Positions 1 to 9,394 of a stretch of 64,000 nt of DNA are shown here, one piece after another. Both the position numbers and the translations under genes were made by a program. The DNA lies in contig NZ_JFHE01000002.1 in assembly GCF_000698555.1 (NCBI RefSeq), positions 1 to 64,000 on the forward strand. The letters are read 5' to 3'. The notes below the pieces were generated by a model. It saw nothing but the letters and a program-made list of their open reading frames with translations, had not been told where the DNA came from and searched no databases. Source of the stretch: Caballeronia grimmiae (GTDB lineage: Bacteria > Pseudomonadota > Gammaproteobacteria > Burkholderiales > Burkholderiaceae). How positions within the stretch are numbered: position 1 is the first letter of the stretch; each line of letters starts with the position of its first letter.

Positions 1-844
1 GTACGCGCGGCCGATACGATCACTACGTCAGACATGTTTGATCCTCGTCGAACAACCAAGATAATTCCGAAGCCTGGTCCGGCCAGAACCGCCAGCCGGA
101 GCGCTGCGCCCCAACAATAGAGTCCCGCACCAGGCGGGGCGTGAGAGGGCGCACGGCTGGAGCAGACTGGAGTTGTCTGCCCGGGCGGCGCCGCGCCTTG
201 TTTCTAGGCGCGTTTGTGAAATCGGCGGGAACTGCCAGCCGACGTGGGTATGCAGCGATTCTTCAATGCCGATACCCACAGGTTAAAAGCTAACTACTTG
301 GTCCATTTATATGGGCCTTTAATAAGCATCTCTCAGGTTAATCACCAGCCCTTCCCGCAGCCATGCCAATTGTGAATCGCAGCTATGCGTATTCGCAGCA
401 GCGTAAACGCACGTTGTTTCAGCAGGGCTATAAGAAGATATTGGGTGAGACGGCTTGTGCGTCGCACCAACTGAAAGTTATTCTAAACGTAAACCATCGA
501 CAAAAATTTGCATATTTCTAGGTAATAACCCTAGTGACGGTACATTTTCCCGGCGCATTGATGCGAAGAACTTCGACGTCAATGGAACGTACGTACGGGC
601 TAATGCCTGAATTCCGCGAAAAATTGCACGGGTGATATGAAGAATACGTGCGTTGTGCGAATTTAGGCAGTGAAAAAAATGCGCCATTAGGCGCGTCGTT
701 AGTTCGTAGATTGCATTGGACACTTAATGTATCGGCGACAGTGAAAATCACCCGAGCATGGCTTAATGCGCGGTTGTGACGCAGGGATGAATCGGTTCCA
801 TTTATTGTTTCATCCCTGCGACGCTTAAAAGCGTGTGATCACAG
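1..844. other. Non-coding or decayed region upstream of nothing recognisable
   Basis: I see no convincing gene here. The reading frames are short and have neither a recognisable product nor a good ribosome binding site. An open frame of about 52 codons from the ATG at 363 is possible but unsupported. The half from about 280 to 800 is clearly more AT-rich than the flanking genes. An 8-bp inverted repeat (GTGGGTAT at 244-251, ATACCCAC at 272-279) could form a hairpin with a 20-nt loop. Confidence 0.5.
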
Positions 845-3151
845 TTAAAGCGCTAATACCAGTTTGGAACCTTTAGCGCGAGAACAACAGGCCATCATTC
901 GCTGACTCGTTTGCCGCTCGCTGTTTGTCAGAACGAGATCGCGGTGATCGATATCTCCGTCGATCACGCGAACCTCGCACGATCCGCACAGCCCTTCTTC
1001 GCAGTCGCTTTGAACATCGACGTTGGCGCGACGCAGCGTCGCGAGCAGGGTCTCTCCGGCGGGCACGGTCAGCGTGAACCCGGAATCTTTCAGTTCGATG
1101 TCGAACGCGTGTTCCTGCGCGGGATCGAGCGTGCCGAGCTTCGCTTCGAAGTGTTCGATCTTCAGCGCATCGTCCGGCCAGGTGGCGCTCGCGGCGATGA
1201 GCGCGTCGAGCATCCGCGCCGGGCCGCATGCATAGACCTGGGTGCCCTCTTCGACGCGCAAGGCCGCGATATCGTTGCGCGCGCCCTCTTCCGATGCGAA
1301 CACGCGCAGACGGTCGCCGTGCAGCGCGCGCATGTCGTCGAGCAGCGCCATTGATGCGCGTGAGCGTCCGCTGTAATGCACTTCATAGTCGATGCCCAGC
1401 TCGCGAGCGCGGCGCGCCATCGCGCTGATCGGCGTGATGCCGATGCCGCCCGCGATCAGCACGAGCTTGCGCGCGGTTTCATCGAGCCGGAAGTGGTTGC
1501 GCGGGCCGCGAATGCGCCACGACGCGCCGGGTTCCGCGTTGTCGTGGACCCACGCGGAACCGCCGCGGCTCGCGCTTTCGCGCAGCACGGCGATCTCGAA
1601 CGCGCGGGCGTCGGCGGGATCGCCGCAGAGCGAATATTGGCGCGAGAGTCCGCTGTCGCCGCACAGCACGTCGATATGCGAGCCGGGCGTCCAGCGCGGC
1701 AACGGGCGGCCATCGGCGGAAACGAGCCGCACGCGCACGATGCGATCCGCGCACGCCGTCACCGATTCGACGACCACCGCGCGGCTCACCGCATGCGACG
1801 ACGGCTCGCCGATACACACCGCCGCGCGCGCCTCGCGCACGGATGAATCGGTGCGCTCGGGGTTCATCGACGGGTCCCATTCGACGAACAGATGCTCCGG
1901 CCCGCGAAACGACGTGTTCGGCACGTAAGTGAAGCGCTGCTCGGCGAGCCGCATGTGCGGCAGGCGGCGCGTGAGCTCGTCGAGGAAGACCTGCATTTCC
2001 ATGCGCGCGAGGTTTTTGCCCATGCACTGATGCGCGCCGTAGCCGAAGGTCAGTTGATCGCTGGCGTTTTCGCGCCGGATGTCGAAGAGGTCCGCGTCCG
2101 CGAATCGATGCTGATCGTGGTTCGCCGATGAAGTCACGATCAGCAGCTTCGCACCCGCAGGGATGTCGATGCCGCCGATCTTCACGTCCTTCGTCGCGAG
2201 CCGCCGCCAGGCCGCCACCGATCCGTTGTGCCGCAGGCACTCTTCGACTGCGTTCGGAATGAGCGCCGGGTCTTCGCAGATGTCGCGCCATGCGTCGGGA
2301 TGCTGCAAGAGCAGCTTGATCGCATTCGCCGACGCGTTCGCCGTCGTTTCGTGCGCGGCGACGATGCCGGCCATCATCATCGAGTGGAGATACGAGTCAG
2401 TGACGACCTCGGGCAGTTCCTTCTGCTTGCGGATGCCGTACTGCATCCAGCCGTCGCCCGACGGGTCCTCGCGCATCTTGTCGAGCACTTTGCCCGCGTA
2501 CTGCCAGAACTTGCCGACCGCGTGCGCGACCTGAACCTGTTCTTCGGGTTTCGGGCGGCCCCATGTGTTCACCGTATGCGCGATCGAATATTCGCGCAGC
2601 GTGTCCATATCCTCTTCGGGCACGCCGAGAAAATGCAGCGCGACAGTGAGCGGCACCTCCCACAGCATTTGGTCGACGAGATCGGCGCGGCCATCGTCGA
2701 TGAACCGATCGACGTATTCGCGGGTGAGCGCGCGCACCATCGGCTCGTGGTGCGCGAGCGCCTCGGGCGTGAACGGGTCCATCAACGCGCGGCGGCGCGG
2801 CATGTGCGCGGGCTCGTCCTCGTTGACGAGCGTGCGGTTCAGCGCGAAGCCATACGACGCGAGGACCGCATTCGCTTCGGGGCCAGTGGGCGTGATCTTT
2901 TCGAGCGCAATCGACGGACTGAACGTGAGGTTGTCGCGGAAGATGGCTTTGATGTCGTCGTAACGCGTGACGACCCAGTAACCGAGCTTCGGACTGTAGA
3001 AGACCGGCTCCTGCTCGCGCGCCCAGCGCACGTATTCGGGCGGGTCTTGCTGATAGCCGTCGCTGAACGGGTCGAAGTCGGCGGCGCGCGTGCTCACCGG
3101 GCAGCCGGTTGGCGCGTTCACGTGGATGGGGCACTGGGCCGCGTCGGTCAT
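845..3151 (-). CDS. Self-sufficient cytochrome P450 fused to a phthalate dioxygenase reductase-type domain (CYP116B-like)
   Basis: A 768-residue monooxygenase that should carry its own electron chain from NAD(P)H through FMN and a 2Fe-2S cluster to the heme. The P450 half (about residues 1-430) has the I-helix segment GIVAAHETT and the heme loop FGYGAHQCMGKN near residue 375, whose Cys is the axial ligand. The reductase half has RQYSLCGDP (flavin), GGIGITPISAM (nucleotide) and a C-terminal plant-type ferredoxin with CEEGLCGSC near residue 717 plus a last Cys in MMACCS. Domain order and length match class VII/CYP116B P450s. The ATG has an AGGAGA about 6 nt upstream. Substrate cannot be told from sequence. 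It stands alone: the next gene is a metal transporter. Confidence 0.93.
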   Translation of the reverse strand: MTDAAQCPIHVNAPTGCPVSTRAADFDPFSDGYQQDPPEYVRWAREQEPVFYSPKLGYWVVTRYDDIKAIFRDNLTFSPSIALEKITPTGPEANAVLASYGFALNRTLVNEDEPAHMPRRRALMDPFTPEALAHHEPMVRALTREYVDRFIDDGRADLVDQMLWEVPLTVALHFLGVPEEDMDTLREYSIAHTVNTWGRPKPEEQVQVAHAVGKFWQYAGKVLDKMREDPSGDGWMQYGIRKQKELPEVVTDSYLHSMMMAGIVAAHETTANASANAIKLLLQHPDAWRDICEDPALIPNAVEECLRHNGSVAAWRRLATKDVKIGGIDIPAGAKLLIVTSSANHDQHRFADADLFDIRRENASDQLTFGYGAHQCMGKNLARMEMQVFLDELTRRLPHMRLAEQRFTYVPNTSFRGPEHLFVEWDPSMNPERTDSSVREARAAVCIGEPSSHAVSRAVVVESVTACADRIVRVRLVSADGRPLPRWTPGSHIDVLCGDSGLSRQYSLCGDPADARAFEIAVLRESASRGGSAWVHDNAEPGASWRIRGPRNHFRLDETARKLVLIAGGIGITPISAMARRARELGIDYEVHYSGRSRASMALLDDMRALHGDRLRVFASEEGARNDIAALRVEEGTQVYACGPARMLDALIAASATWPDDALKIEHFEAKLGTLDPAQEHAFDIELKDSGFTLTVPAGETLLATLRRANVDVQSDCEEGLCGSCEVRVIDGDIDHRDLVLTNSERQTSQRMMACCSRAKGSKLVLAL

Positions 3152-3299
3152 TCAATGTCTCCTCTTATATATATAGATGGGTGCGTCGGACCGGCGTCGC
3201 TTCGGTCAACGCCCGGTTCGGCAAAGTTTCATCGATGAGCGTGGGCGAAGATCTTTCGACGAAGTCGCCGGCCATCGCGCGCGTCTGGATTTTCGCGAA

Positions 3300-4640
3300 C
3301 TAGAAGAGCAGCGTATCGGCAAGCAGCTTTACGTTCAATACGATGATCACGCCCGTCACGAGCCAGGCGAGCGCGGCAATCCATCGGTTGATCGTAAAGA
3401 CGCCCATCTTGCGGCGGTCGGACACGAAGCGCACCAGCGGGACGACGGCGAACGGCAGTTGCATCGACAGGATGACCTGGCTCAGGACCAATAGCTGGCC
3501 GGTGCCTTTTTCACCGTAGATCGCCGTGACGATCACCACCGGCACGATGGCGATCGCCCGCGTGATGAGCCGCCGCGCCCAGCTCGGCAGGCGGAGTCGG
3601 AGGAAGCCTTCCATCACGATCTGGCCGGCGAGCGTCGCGGTGACCGTCGAATTCAGTCCCGACGCAAGCAACGCGACGGCGAATAGCGTCGACGCGATCC
3701 CGAGTCCCAGCAAGGGCGACAGCAAGCGGAAGGCATCGCCGATCTCGGCGACTTCGTTGTGGCCGCTCGCGTGGAAGACGGCTGCGGCCACGATCAGGAT
3801 CGCCGCGTTGATGAAAAGCGCGAGCGTCAGCGCGATAGTGCTGTCGATGGTCGCCCAGCGGATCGCATCGCGCCGCGCCTCGACCGACTGCCCGTAAGCG
3901 CGCGTCTGAACCACCGACGAGTGCAGATACAGGTTATGCGGCATGACCGTCGCGCCCAGGATGCCGATCGCGACGTACAACATCTCCCGGTTGGTGACGA
4001 TCTGTGGCGACGGCACGAAGCCGCGCAGCACTTGCGCGATCGGCGGCGACGCGGCGACGATCTGCAACGCGAAACACACCGCGATGATGACCAACAGCGA
4101 GATGACGAAGGCTTCGAGCAGGCGAAAGCCTCTGTTGACAAGCAGCAGCAGGAGGAACGCGTCCAGCGCGGTCAACAACGCGCCCGCGATCAACGGAATG
4201 CCGAACAGAAGTTGCAAGGCGATCGCCGTTCCGATCACTTCGGCCAGATCGCAGGCGACGATTGCCGTCTCGCAGGCAATCCACAGCGCGAAGTTGACCG
4301 GCTTCGAGTAGTGATCGCGGCATGCCTGCGCGAGATCCCGCCCGGTCGCGACGCCGAGCCGGACGGCAAGCGCCTGCAGCAGAACGGCCATCAGGTTCGA
4401 CAGCAGGATGACAGCGAGCAGCGTATAGCCGAACCTCGATCCCCCGGCGAGGTCGGTCGCCCAGTTGCCGGGGTCCATATAGCCGACCGAAATCATGTAG
4501 CCGGGACCGGCGAAGGCGAGAAAGCGCCGGAGCCATCCACCACCGACGGGCACCTTCACCGACGCGTACACCTCCGGCAGACTCGGGCGGAATTCATCGT
4601 TGCCCGGCTCTTTGTACGCGGGGCGTCGGGGGTCGCGCAT
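3300..4640 (-). CDS. mntH: Nramp-family Mn2+/Fe2+ transporter (MntH type)
   Basis: Inner-membrane proton-coupled divalent metal importer, 446 residues with about 11 hydrophobic segments. The two family signatures are intact: DPGN in the first membrane helix (near residue 57) and MPHNLYLHS in the sixth (near residue 234), which together form the metal site. I chose the ATG at 4640, with GGAGG 9 nt upstream. A GTG two codons earlier is possible but sits too close to the ribosome binding site. No terminator is visible in the 148 bp before the P450 gene, so read-through into it is possible. The promoter shares the intergenic space with the divergent recombinase gene. Confidence 0.92.
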   Translation of the reverse strand: MRDPRRPAYKEPGNDEFRPSLPEVYASVKVPVGGGWLRRFLAFAGPGYMISVGYMDPGNWATDLAGGSRFGYTLLAVILLSNLMAVLLQALAVRLGVATGRDLAQACRDHYSKPVNFALWIACETAIVACDLAEVIGTAIALQLLFGIPLIAGALLTALDAFLLLLLVNRGFRLLEAFVISLLVIIAVCFALQIVAASPPIAQVLRGFVPSPQIVTNREMLYVAIGILGATVMPHNLYLHSSVVQTRAYGQSVEARRDAIRWATIDSTIALTLALFINAAILIVAAAVFHASGHNEVAEIGDAFRLLSPLLGLGIASTLFAVALLASGLNSTVTATLAGQIVMEGFLRLRLPSWARRLITRAIAIVPVVIVTAIYGEKGTGQLLVLSQVILSMQLPFAVVPLVRFVSDRRKMGVFTINRWIAALAWLVTGVIIVLNVKLLADTLLF

Positions 4641-4743
4641 CGGCACGTGCCTCCATCAGATTGCTCGGGAGAGTTGATCGGAATATGCTCCGCACGCGGC
4701 GAAGATTCAAGCGGGCGCTTTTGGAGCAGTGCCGGATCGTTCT

Positions 4744-4767
4744 GTCTGATAATCCGTCTTATCAGAC
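4744..4767. promoter_or_regulatory. 9-bp perfect inverted repeat, candidate operator
   Basis: GTCTGATAA at 4744-4752 and TTATCAGAC at 4759-4767, separated by 6 bp, lie in the intergenic space between the divergent mntH and recombinase genes. The geometry suits a dimeric repressor. It does not look like the E. coli MntR box, so the regulator is unknown. Confidence 0.45.
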
Positions 4768-4817
4768 GTAGCGATTTAGCTTGTCAAACTGGACTGTACT
4801 TGATAACCTCGCGCCAA

Positions 4818-6782
4818 ATGACTGATAACAAAGGCAAAAACTCCATAGACGGACAACTTCGGGTGCACACGGCTGCACCGCTAAGACTTACGCGCCAGCA
4901 TTTCGCACTTTATCGCGGTTATCTCGACGGCGTTTCCGAAGCGCAGCTTCACGCGTCGTACGGCGAAGCCGGGTCTGACGTCCGCAGCACTCGCCGACTC
5001 ATCGCCGCATTGCGCGACACGCTCTCGGTGATGGCCCGCCGCACGCACGATGTCGAAGCGGCGCATCTGCTGCGATTGCGTCCGGGCAGCATTCCACCCT
5101 CGTCCGATACGCCTGCGCCTGAAACGCCGACGCTCGAAGCGTTCCGCGAGCGTAGCGATCCTGACGGCGTCTATAGCGAGTCCGAGCTGCTTGCGCTCTA
5201 TAAGGAAGAGCATCGCGATAGCGTCTCAGCAGCGTCCGATCGACGCACGGCGCGCAACGCGCGGTTGCGGCGGCGGCAAGCGAACGCCCTCGCCCGCATG
5301 GAGGCGAGCCTCGTCCAGGATCCGAGTCAGGAGCATCCGATCGACGGATGGTTCGAGCCGGTCGTCACTGGCCGATTGGCGGCCGCCGGGTTGACGACTA
5401 TCGCGGATCTCATCGCGCTGATCGAGCGGCGACGACATCGTTGGTATGCCTCCGTGCCGCGGCTCGGGCCTAAGGGCGCGCAGCGAATCGTCGATTGGCT
5501 GGTTCTGCACGCGGAGCCGCTTCGGCACACGCTTTCACCGCTTGCCCTCGTGCCTCGGCGGCAGTGGCGGAACGAACAGTTGTCCACCCGGCCGGCGGAT
5601 TCGGATGTGGATGCCATCGTCGTCGCGCCTCTGGAGGCGCTGCGCGTGCCGCGGGCGCTCGACGGGTCGGCGGGCACTAACCGGTCGCCTATCGGTATCG
5701 GAAATCTGAACACGGACGTGGCCGCCATCAAGGCCTGGCTCGACGCACGCTCCGCCAGCGAGCACACGCGGCGGGCGTATCGGCGGGAAGCCGAGCGGCT
5801 GCTGCTTTGGGCGTTGATCGAAAAGGAAAAGCCGCTGTCGTCGCTCGACTCGGACGACTGTGCGCAGTTTGTAGCGGAGTTCTTGACGAATCCGCAGCCG
5901 GCAGAGCGGTGGATTTCAGGACAGCGCATCGAGCGATGCCTTCCCGGATGGAAGCCCTTCGCCGGTCCGCTTTCGGATCGGAGTCGTGAAACGGCGCGCG
6001 CCATTCTGAACGCAATGTTCGAGTGGCTGGTCGACAGCCGTTATCTGTCGACGAATCCGATGCAAGGACACGATCGCGTGGTGACTCCGCCGGCCTTCGA
6101 CGCGAAGGAGCGCTCGCTCAATACTGAAGAATGGCAAGCCGTGCTTCGCTCCGCCACGCGGCCGCAGTACACGTTCGCCGAACACCGCGACCGCCTCGCC
6201 CTCCTCCTCGCCTACGCGACCGGCTTGCGGCGAGCCGAACTCGCGGAGGCCACGACGGACGCGCTATCGGTGGGTCGCTTACCCGGGATCGACACGCCGG
6301 TATGGCGGTTGAGCGTCGGTCAGACGACCGGGAAGCGTTCGATGAGGACTGTGCTCATACCGCCCGCAGTCATCGATGTCCTACTGGAGAACCTCTCACT
6401 CCGCGGACTTCCGAACCCGCTCGATTGTGCGGAAGGCACGCCCATCTTGGCTCAGAGCCGCGGAGGGCAAGCCATCACGCCGGACGGGATCGGTCGAATT
6501 ATCAAAACCGCCTTCTCGAACGCGGCTGCCGAACTCGAATCGGGCGCCCCGGGCGCGGGCCGGCCGCTGGCACGCGCGAGCACGCATTGGCTGCGCCACA
6601 CCCATTCGATACACGCACTGGCCCACGGCGCCAACCTGGCCGATGTGAGCAAAGGGCTCGGGCATGCTGACGCATCTACGACGGCGCTATACCTCCAAGA
6701 TGAGGATGCCAGCCGTTTACTCGGAGTCGAACGGTTCATTCGCCGCACATTGGCGTTAGGAAACGCCTCGGAATCGGCTTAA
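4818..6782 (+). CDS. Tyrosine recombinase with DUF3701-type N-terminal domain, beside the replication origin
   Basis: A 654-residue site-specific recombinase. The first ~300 residues are an accessory region of the DUF3701 type, including a helix-hairpin-helix-like stretch (VPRLGPKGAQRIVDWL). This is followed by a SAM-like core-binding domain and a C-terminal catalytic domain with GLRRAEL (first Arg, near residue 469), GKRSMRT (Lys), HWLRHTH (near 591) and the nucleophile in TTALYLQ (near 624). All catalytic residues appear present. The frame is open further upstream, but that part runs antisense to mntH; the ATG at 4818 gives the natural N-terminus. Recombinases of this kind sit next to parAB on Burkholderiales secondary chromosomes. 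A role in multimer resolution is inference. Confidence 0.85.
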   Translation: MTDNKGKNSIDGQLRVHTAAPLRLTRQHFALYRGYLDGVSEAQLHASYGEAGSDVRSTRRLIAALRDTLSVMARRTHDVEAAHLLRLRPGSIPPSSDTPAPETPTLEAFRERSDPDGVYSESELLALYKEEHRDSVSAASDRRTARNARLRRRQANALARMEASLVQDPSQEHPIDGWFEPVVTGRLAAAGLTTIADLIALIERRRHRWYASVPRLGPKGAQRIVDWLVLHAEPLRHTLSPLALVPRRQWRNEQLSTRPADSDVDAIVVAPLEALRVPRALDGSAGTNRSPIGIGNLNTDVAAIKAWLDARSASEHTRRAYRREAERLLLWALIEKEKPLSSLDSDDCAQFVAEFLTNPQPAERWISGQRIERCLPGWKPFAGPLSDRSRETARAILNAMFEWLVDSRYLSTNPMQGHDRVVTPPAFDAKERSLNTEEWQAVLRSATRPQYTFAEHRDRLALLLAYATGLRRAELAEATTDALSVGRLPGIDTPVWRLSVGQTTGKRSMRTVLIPPAVIDVLLENLSLRGLPNPLDCAEGTPILAQSRGGQAITPDGIGRIIKTAFSNAAAELESGAPGAGRPLARASTHWLRHTHSIHALAHGANLADVSKGLGHADASTTALYLQDEDASRLLGVERFIRRTLALGNASESA

Positions 6783-6866
6783 GGCAGAGGTTTACGCGGC
6801 CGCAGCGTTGTAATATCGCCCTGCGAAGACTTCAGAGTTTACTTGAGGTTTACCGGTTGGCCGTTT

Positions 6867-6906
6867 ATTCTTCGGTTTGCAGTATGTTTTCCACAAACCG
6901 AAGAAT
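6867..6906. promoter_or_regulatory. 13-bp perfect inverted repeat upstream of parA
   Basis: ATTCTTCGGTTTG (6867-6879) and CAAACCGAAGAAT (6894-6906) are exact reverse complements with a 14-bp spacer, ending about 40 bp before the parA start. No T-run follows, so it is not an ordinary terminator. An autoregulatory ParA operator, a partition site or a replication element are all possible. It does not resemble the published 16-bp Burkholderia parS palindromes as I remember them. Confidence 0.55.
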
Positions 6907-6944
6907 TATTTGCTTACCCAGGCCCGCCAGTGACCGCGAATTCC

Positions 6945-8123
6945 ATGCTAAGCGCTCGGCTTCCCGAAGTCGACCAATCCGTTTCCATCGAAACGCTATT
7001 GGGGGTGGCCGCCCAAGCCACTGATATCCTCAACCAGATCCGCGATGCGATGTTGGAGCCGTATCCACGCAAGAGCGCTCCGACGTTCACGAGCGCGCAA
7101 GTTGCATCGCTTTGCGGAATCGATAAGCAGCGGTTTCAATACTTGACCACCAAGGGCGAACTGCCTGCGGGGACGTCGAAGGGCGCGGGCCGAAGCAAGG
7201 AATTCACGCTCGAAGAAGCGTTGACCTGGGTTCGGGCAACCAAGGAGCGCGTCCGTCGGCCGGAGGGTAAGCGCGGGCGCATTGTGACCGTCGCGAACTT
7301 CAAAGGCGGCGTCGCCAAAACCACGACGGCCGTGTCCGCTGCTCAGGCGTTGACGCTGCTGGGCCGGCGGGTGCTCGTGATCGACTGCGATCCTCAAGGA
7401 ACAACGACGCAGCTTTGCGGATGGGCGCCCGACGCCGAGATTTCCGATGATCAAACGCTGCTGCCATTGATCTATGGCGATCAATCGACATTGCACTATG
7501 CCGTGCAAGAGACGTATTGGCACAACCTGGATCTCATACCCGCATCGTCGTCCCTCTTCGATGCGGAGTTCGAGATTCCGGCGAAGGTGCTGAACGACAG
7601 CACCTTCGAGTTTTGGGAAATCGTCCGGCGAGGCTTGATGCCGTTGACGGAGGAGTACGACGCTGTCGTCATCGATACGCCGCCCGCCCTCAGTTATCTG
7701 ACCATTAACGCGCTGCTCGCGTCCGACGCGATTCTGCTGCCCTGCCCGCCCGAAGCACTCGACTTCGCCAGCTCGACTCAGTTTTGGCATCTCTTCGCCG
7801 ACATCGCGAAGAAGTTGCCCGGCGTGCTCGAGCAGAAACGCTTCGACTTCGTCAACGTCATTCTTACGAAGGCCAAGTCGGACGACGTATCTCGCGTCGT
7901 CCGAGGATGGCTACAAAAAGCTTACGGCGATCGCGTGCTGCCCTTCGAGATTCCTGAATCGACCGTACCAAAGGGCGCATCGGCACAGCTTTCAACGGTA
8001 TATGACCTGTCGAAGCCTGACGGGAGCACGGCGGCGTACAACCGTTTCAAGGAGCCGCTCGACCGGCTCGCAGAACATCTAGACGCGCAGTTCGTCCGCG
8101 CGTGGAATCAGGCGGAGGCGTAA
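6945..8123 (+). CDS. parA: ParA-family partition ATPase
   Basis: ATPase that should segregate this replicon together with ParB. Roughly residues 45-105 form a winged-helix/MerR-like DNA-binding segment, followed by the deviant Walker A motif KGGVAKTT near residue 119, the Walker A' region VIDCDPQG and the Walker B region VVIDTPPA. An N-terminal DNA-binding domain marks a type Ia ParA, which usually represses its own operon. The 392-residue form starts at the ATG at 6945; a GTG at 6930 in the same frame is an alternative and neither has a strong ribosome binding site. parB begins directly after the stop codon. Confidence 0.9.
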   Translation: MLSARLPEVDQSVSIETLLGVAAQATDILNQIRDAMLEPYPRKSAPTFTSAQVASLCGIDKQRFQYLTTKGELPAGTSKGAGRSKEFTLEEALTWVRATKERVRRPEGKRGRIVTVANFKGGVAKTTTAVSAAQALTLLGRRVLVIDCDPQGTTTQLCGWAPDAEISDDQTLLPLIYGDQSTLHYAVQETYWHNLDLIPASSSLFDAEFEIPAKVLNDSTFEFWEIVRRGLMPLTEEYDAVVIDTPPALSYLTINALLASDAILLPCPPEALDFASSTQFWHLFADIAKKLPGVLEQKRFDFVNVILTKAKSDDVSRVVRGWLQKAYGDRVLPFEIPESTVPKGASAQLSTVYDLSKPDGSTAAYNRFKEPLDRLAEHLDAQFVRAWNQAEA

Positions 8124-9092
8124 ATGGGCATCGGGGACAGGCTTCTCGCGAAAACCGCGAACATCGGCAGCAAACCGACTGAGCCGACGCAGCGCGCCAC
8201 CGATTCGGAACCGCGCACGTCGCCCGGAAGGTTGATGGACGCGCAGCACCGGATTAACACCGCGCAGGCGCGAATCAAGGAACTCGAATCGCAACTCGAG
8301 GCGGGCGCGGCATTTGACGTGCAGTTGGACGCGCTTATCGAGGTCGACGGCAGACGGCGTAAGTTGACCGCCGAGCAGTTCCAGGAATTAAAAGCGAATC
8401 TCGCGAAGCATGCGCTCGCTACGCCGATTCTGATTCGACCGCTTTCAGAGGGTCGTTACGAGATCGTGGCGGGGCACAACCGGGTTGCGGCCTATCGTGA
8501 GTTGGGACGGAGCACGATTCGGGCGAACGTCGCCTCAATCGACGAGGGAGAGATTGAATTTGCAGCGTTCTTCTCCAACCTGCTGTCGCCGTCCCTCACG
8601 GATTTCGAGAAATACTGGAACTTCAAACGGCTTCAAGAGTTGAGCGGGCTTTCACGTACGGAAATCTCGGAAAGCGCGGGTCTCAGCAAGAGTCACGTAA
8701 CGCGCATCTTCTCGTTCGATTCCCTGCCTGATGCTGCGAAGCAAGCGCTCGCGGTAAAACCGGAACGACTTGGAAGTAACGCCGCGCAGAAGCTCGCGGC
8801 TCTGGTCGAAGCTGGCAAGGCGGAGAAGGTCATAGAGGCCGTTCGTCGATTGGTCGACGACGAAACCTTTACGCAAGATAGAGCCGTTGCTTTCGCTGCC
8901 GAGAAGCCAAAGACCGTCGTGCCTAGCACAACGGTGATTCGCTCAGGTAGGAGGAAGGTCTGCGAGGTTTCGACGAGAAGCGGCGTCGTAGGCATTCGCT
9001 TCTACGACAAAGACTCGAACGAGGCGGAAGCGTGGGCACAGCGAATCGCGGATTTCATCAATAGATCGATCGACGAATCACCGCAGGATTGA
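8124..9092 (+). CDS. parB: ParB-family centromere-binding partition protein
   Basis: 322-residue ParB. It carries the N-terminal ParB/sulfiredoxin-like nucleotide domain, with GHNRVAAYRELG in place of the usual GERR box, then a central helix-turn-helix (SRTEISESAGLSKSHVTRI) that should recognise parS, and a C-terminal dimerisation segment. Its ATG follows the parA stop directly, with GGAGG inside the end of parA, so the pair is translationally coupled. A strong hairpin terminator lies about 150 bp after the stop. I did not find a clear 16-bp palindromic parS site by eye. Confidence 0.92.
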   Translation: MGIGDRLLAKTANIGSKPTEPTQRATDSEPRTSPGRLMDAQHRINTAQARIKELESQLEAGAAFDVQLDALIEVDGRRRKLTAEQFQELKANLAKHALATPILIRPLSEGRYEIVAGHNRVAAYRELGRSTIRANVASIDEGEIEFAAFFSNLLSPSLTDFEKYWNFKRLQELSGLSRTEISESAGLSKSHVTRIFSFDSLPDAAKQALAVKPERLGSNAAQKLAALVEAGKAEKVIEAVRRLVDDETFTQDRAVAFAAEKPKTVVPSTTVIRSGRRKVCEVSTRSGVVGIRFYDKDSNEAEAWAQRIADFINRSIDESPQD

Positions 9093-9394
9093 GATCCTAC
9101 TAGAGTTTCCAATGAAATCAGACGTTTAGCGACGCCAGATTTCGGCAAACAAAGAGGCTCTACTAGGAATCGCTTTAGAATCAACGACTAAGCAAATCAG
9201 CACCGAAGAGGTTGCCATGTAACGAACTTGCTTCAGAAAGACAAAAGCCTTCGGCGCCAACCGAAGGCTTTTGAATTCGGGCTTCACTGCTGCTTGCCCG
9301 TCCGCTTCCCGACGCCAATCGGGTCACGAGCTACACAACTCGAAGTTTAGCGGATAGCGATCGGCAGTCAAGCGTTTGTCCTCCATTTTTCGAA
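9093..9394. other. parB-rep intergenic region, possible origin element
   Basis: 302 bp without a gene. It holds the parB terminator and small repeats: TCCTACTAGAG (9095-9105) and CTCTACTAGGA (9158-9168), which are near-perfect inverted copies, and GTTTAGCG twice (9124-9131 and 9345-9352). Its position directly before the replication gene makes it a candidate for part of the origin, but no classic iteron array is visible. Confidence 0.4.
9243..9272 (+). terminator. Rho-independent terminator after parB
   Basis: AAAAGCCTTCGG and CCGAAGGCTTTT form a 12-bp perfect stem with a 6-nt loop and a short T-run; it ends the parAB transcript before the rep gene. Confidence 0.85.

Noticed and set aside
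28-279. Minus-strand open frame of 83 codons at the left edge
   Set aside because: Arginine- and serine-rich shadow-like sequence, no ribosome binding site, overlaps a hairpin-forming repeat.
3759-4817. Long N-terminal extension of the recombinase frame (to 1007 residues)
   Set aside because: It is exactly antisense to mntH and made of Arg/Gln/Asp-rich shadow sequence; the natural start is the ATG at 4818.
6783-9394. Classic 16-bp Burkholderia-type parS palindrome
   Set aside because: None found by eye near parAB; the inverted repeat at 6867-6906 has a different architecture.
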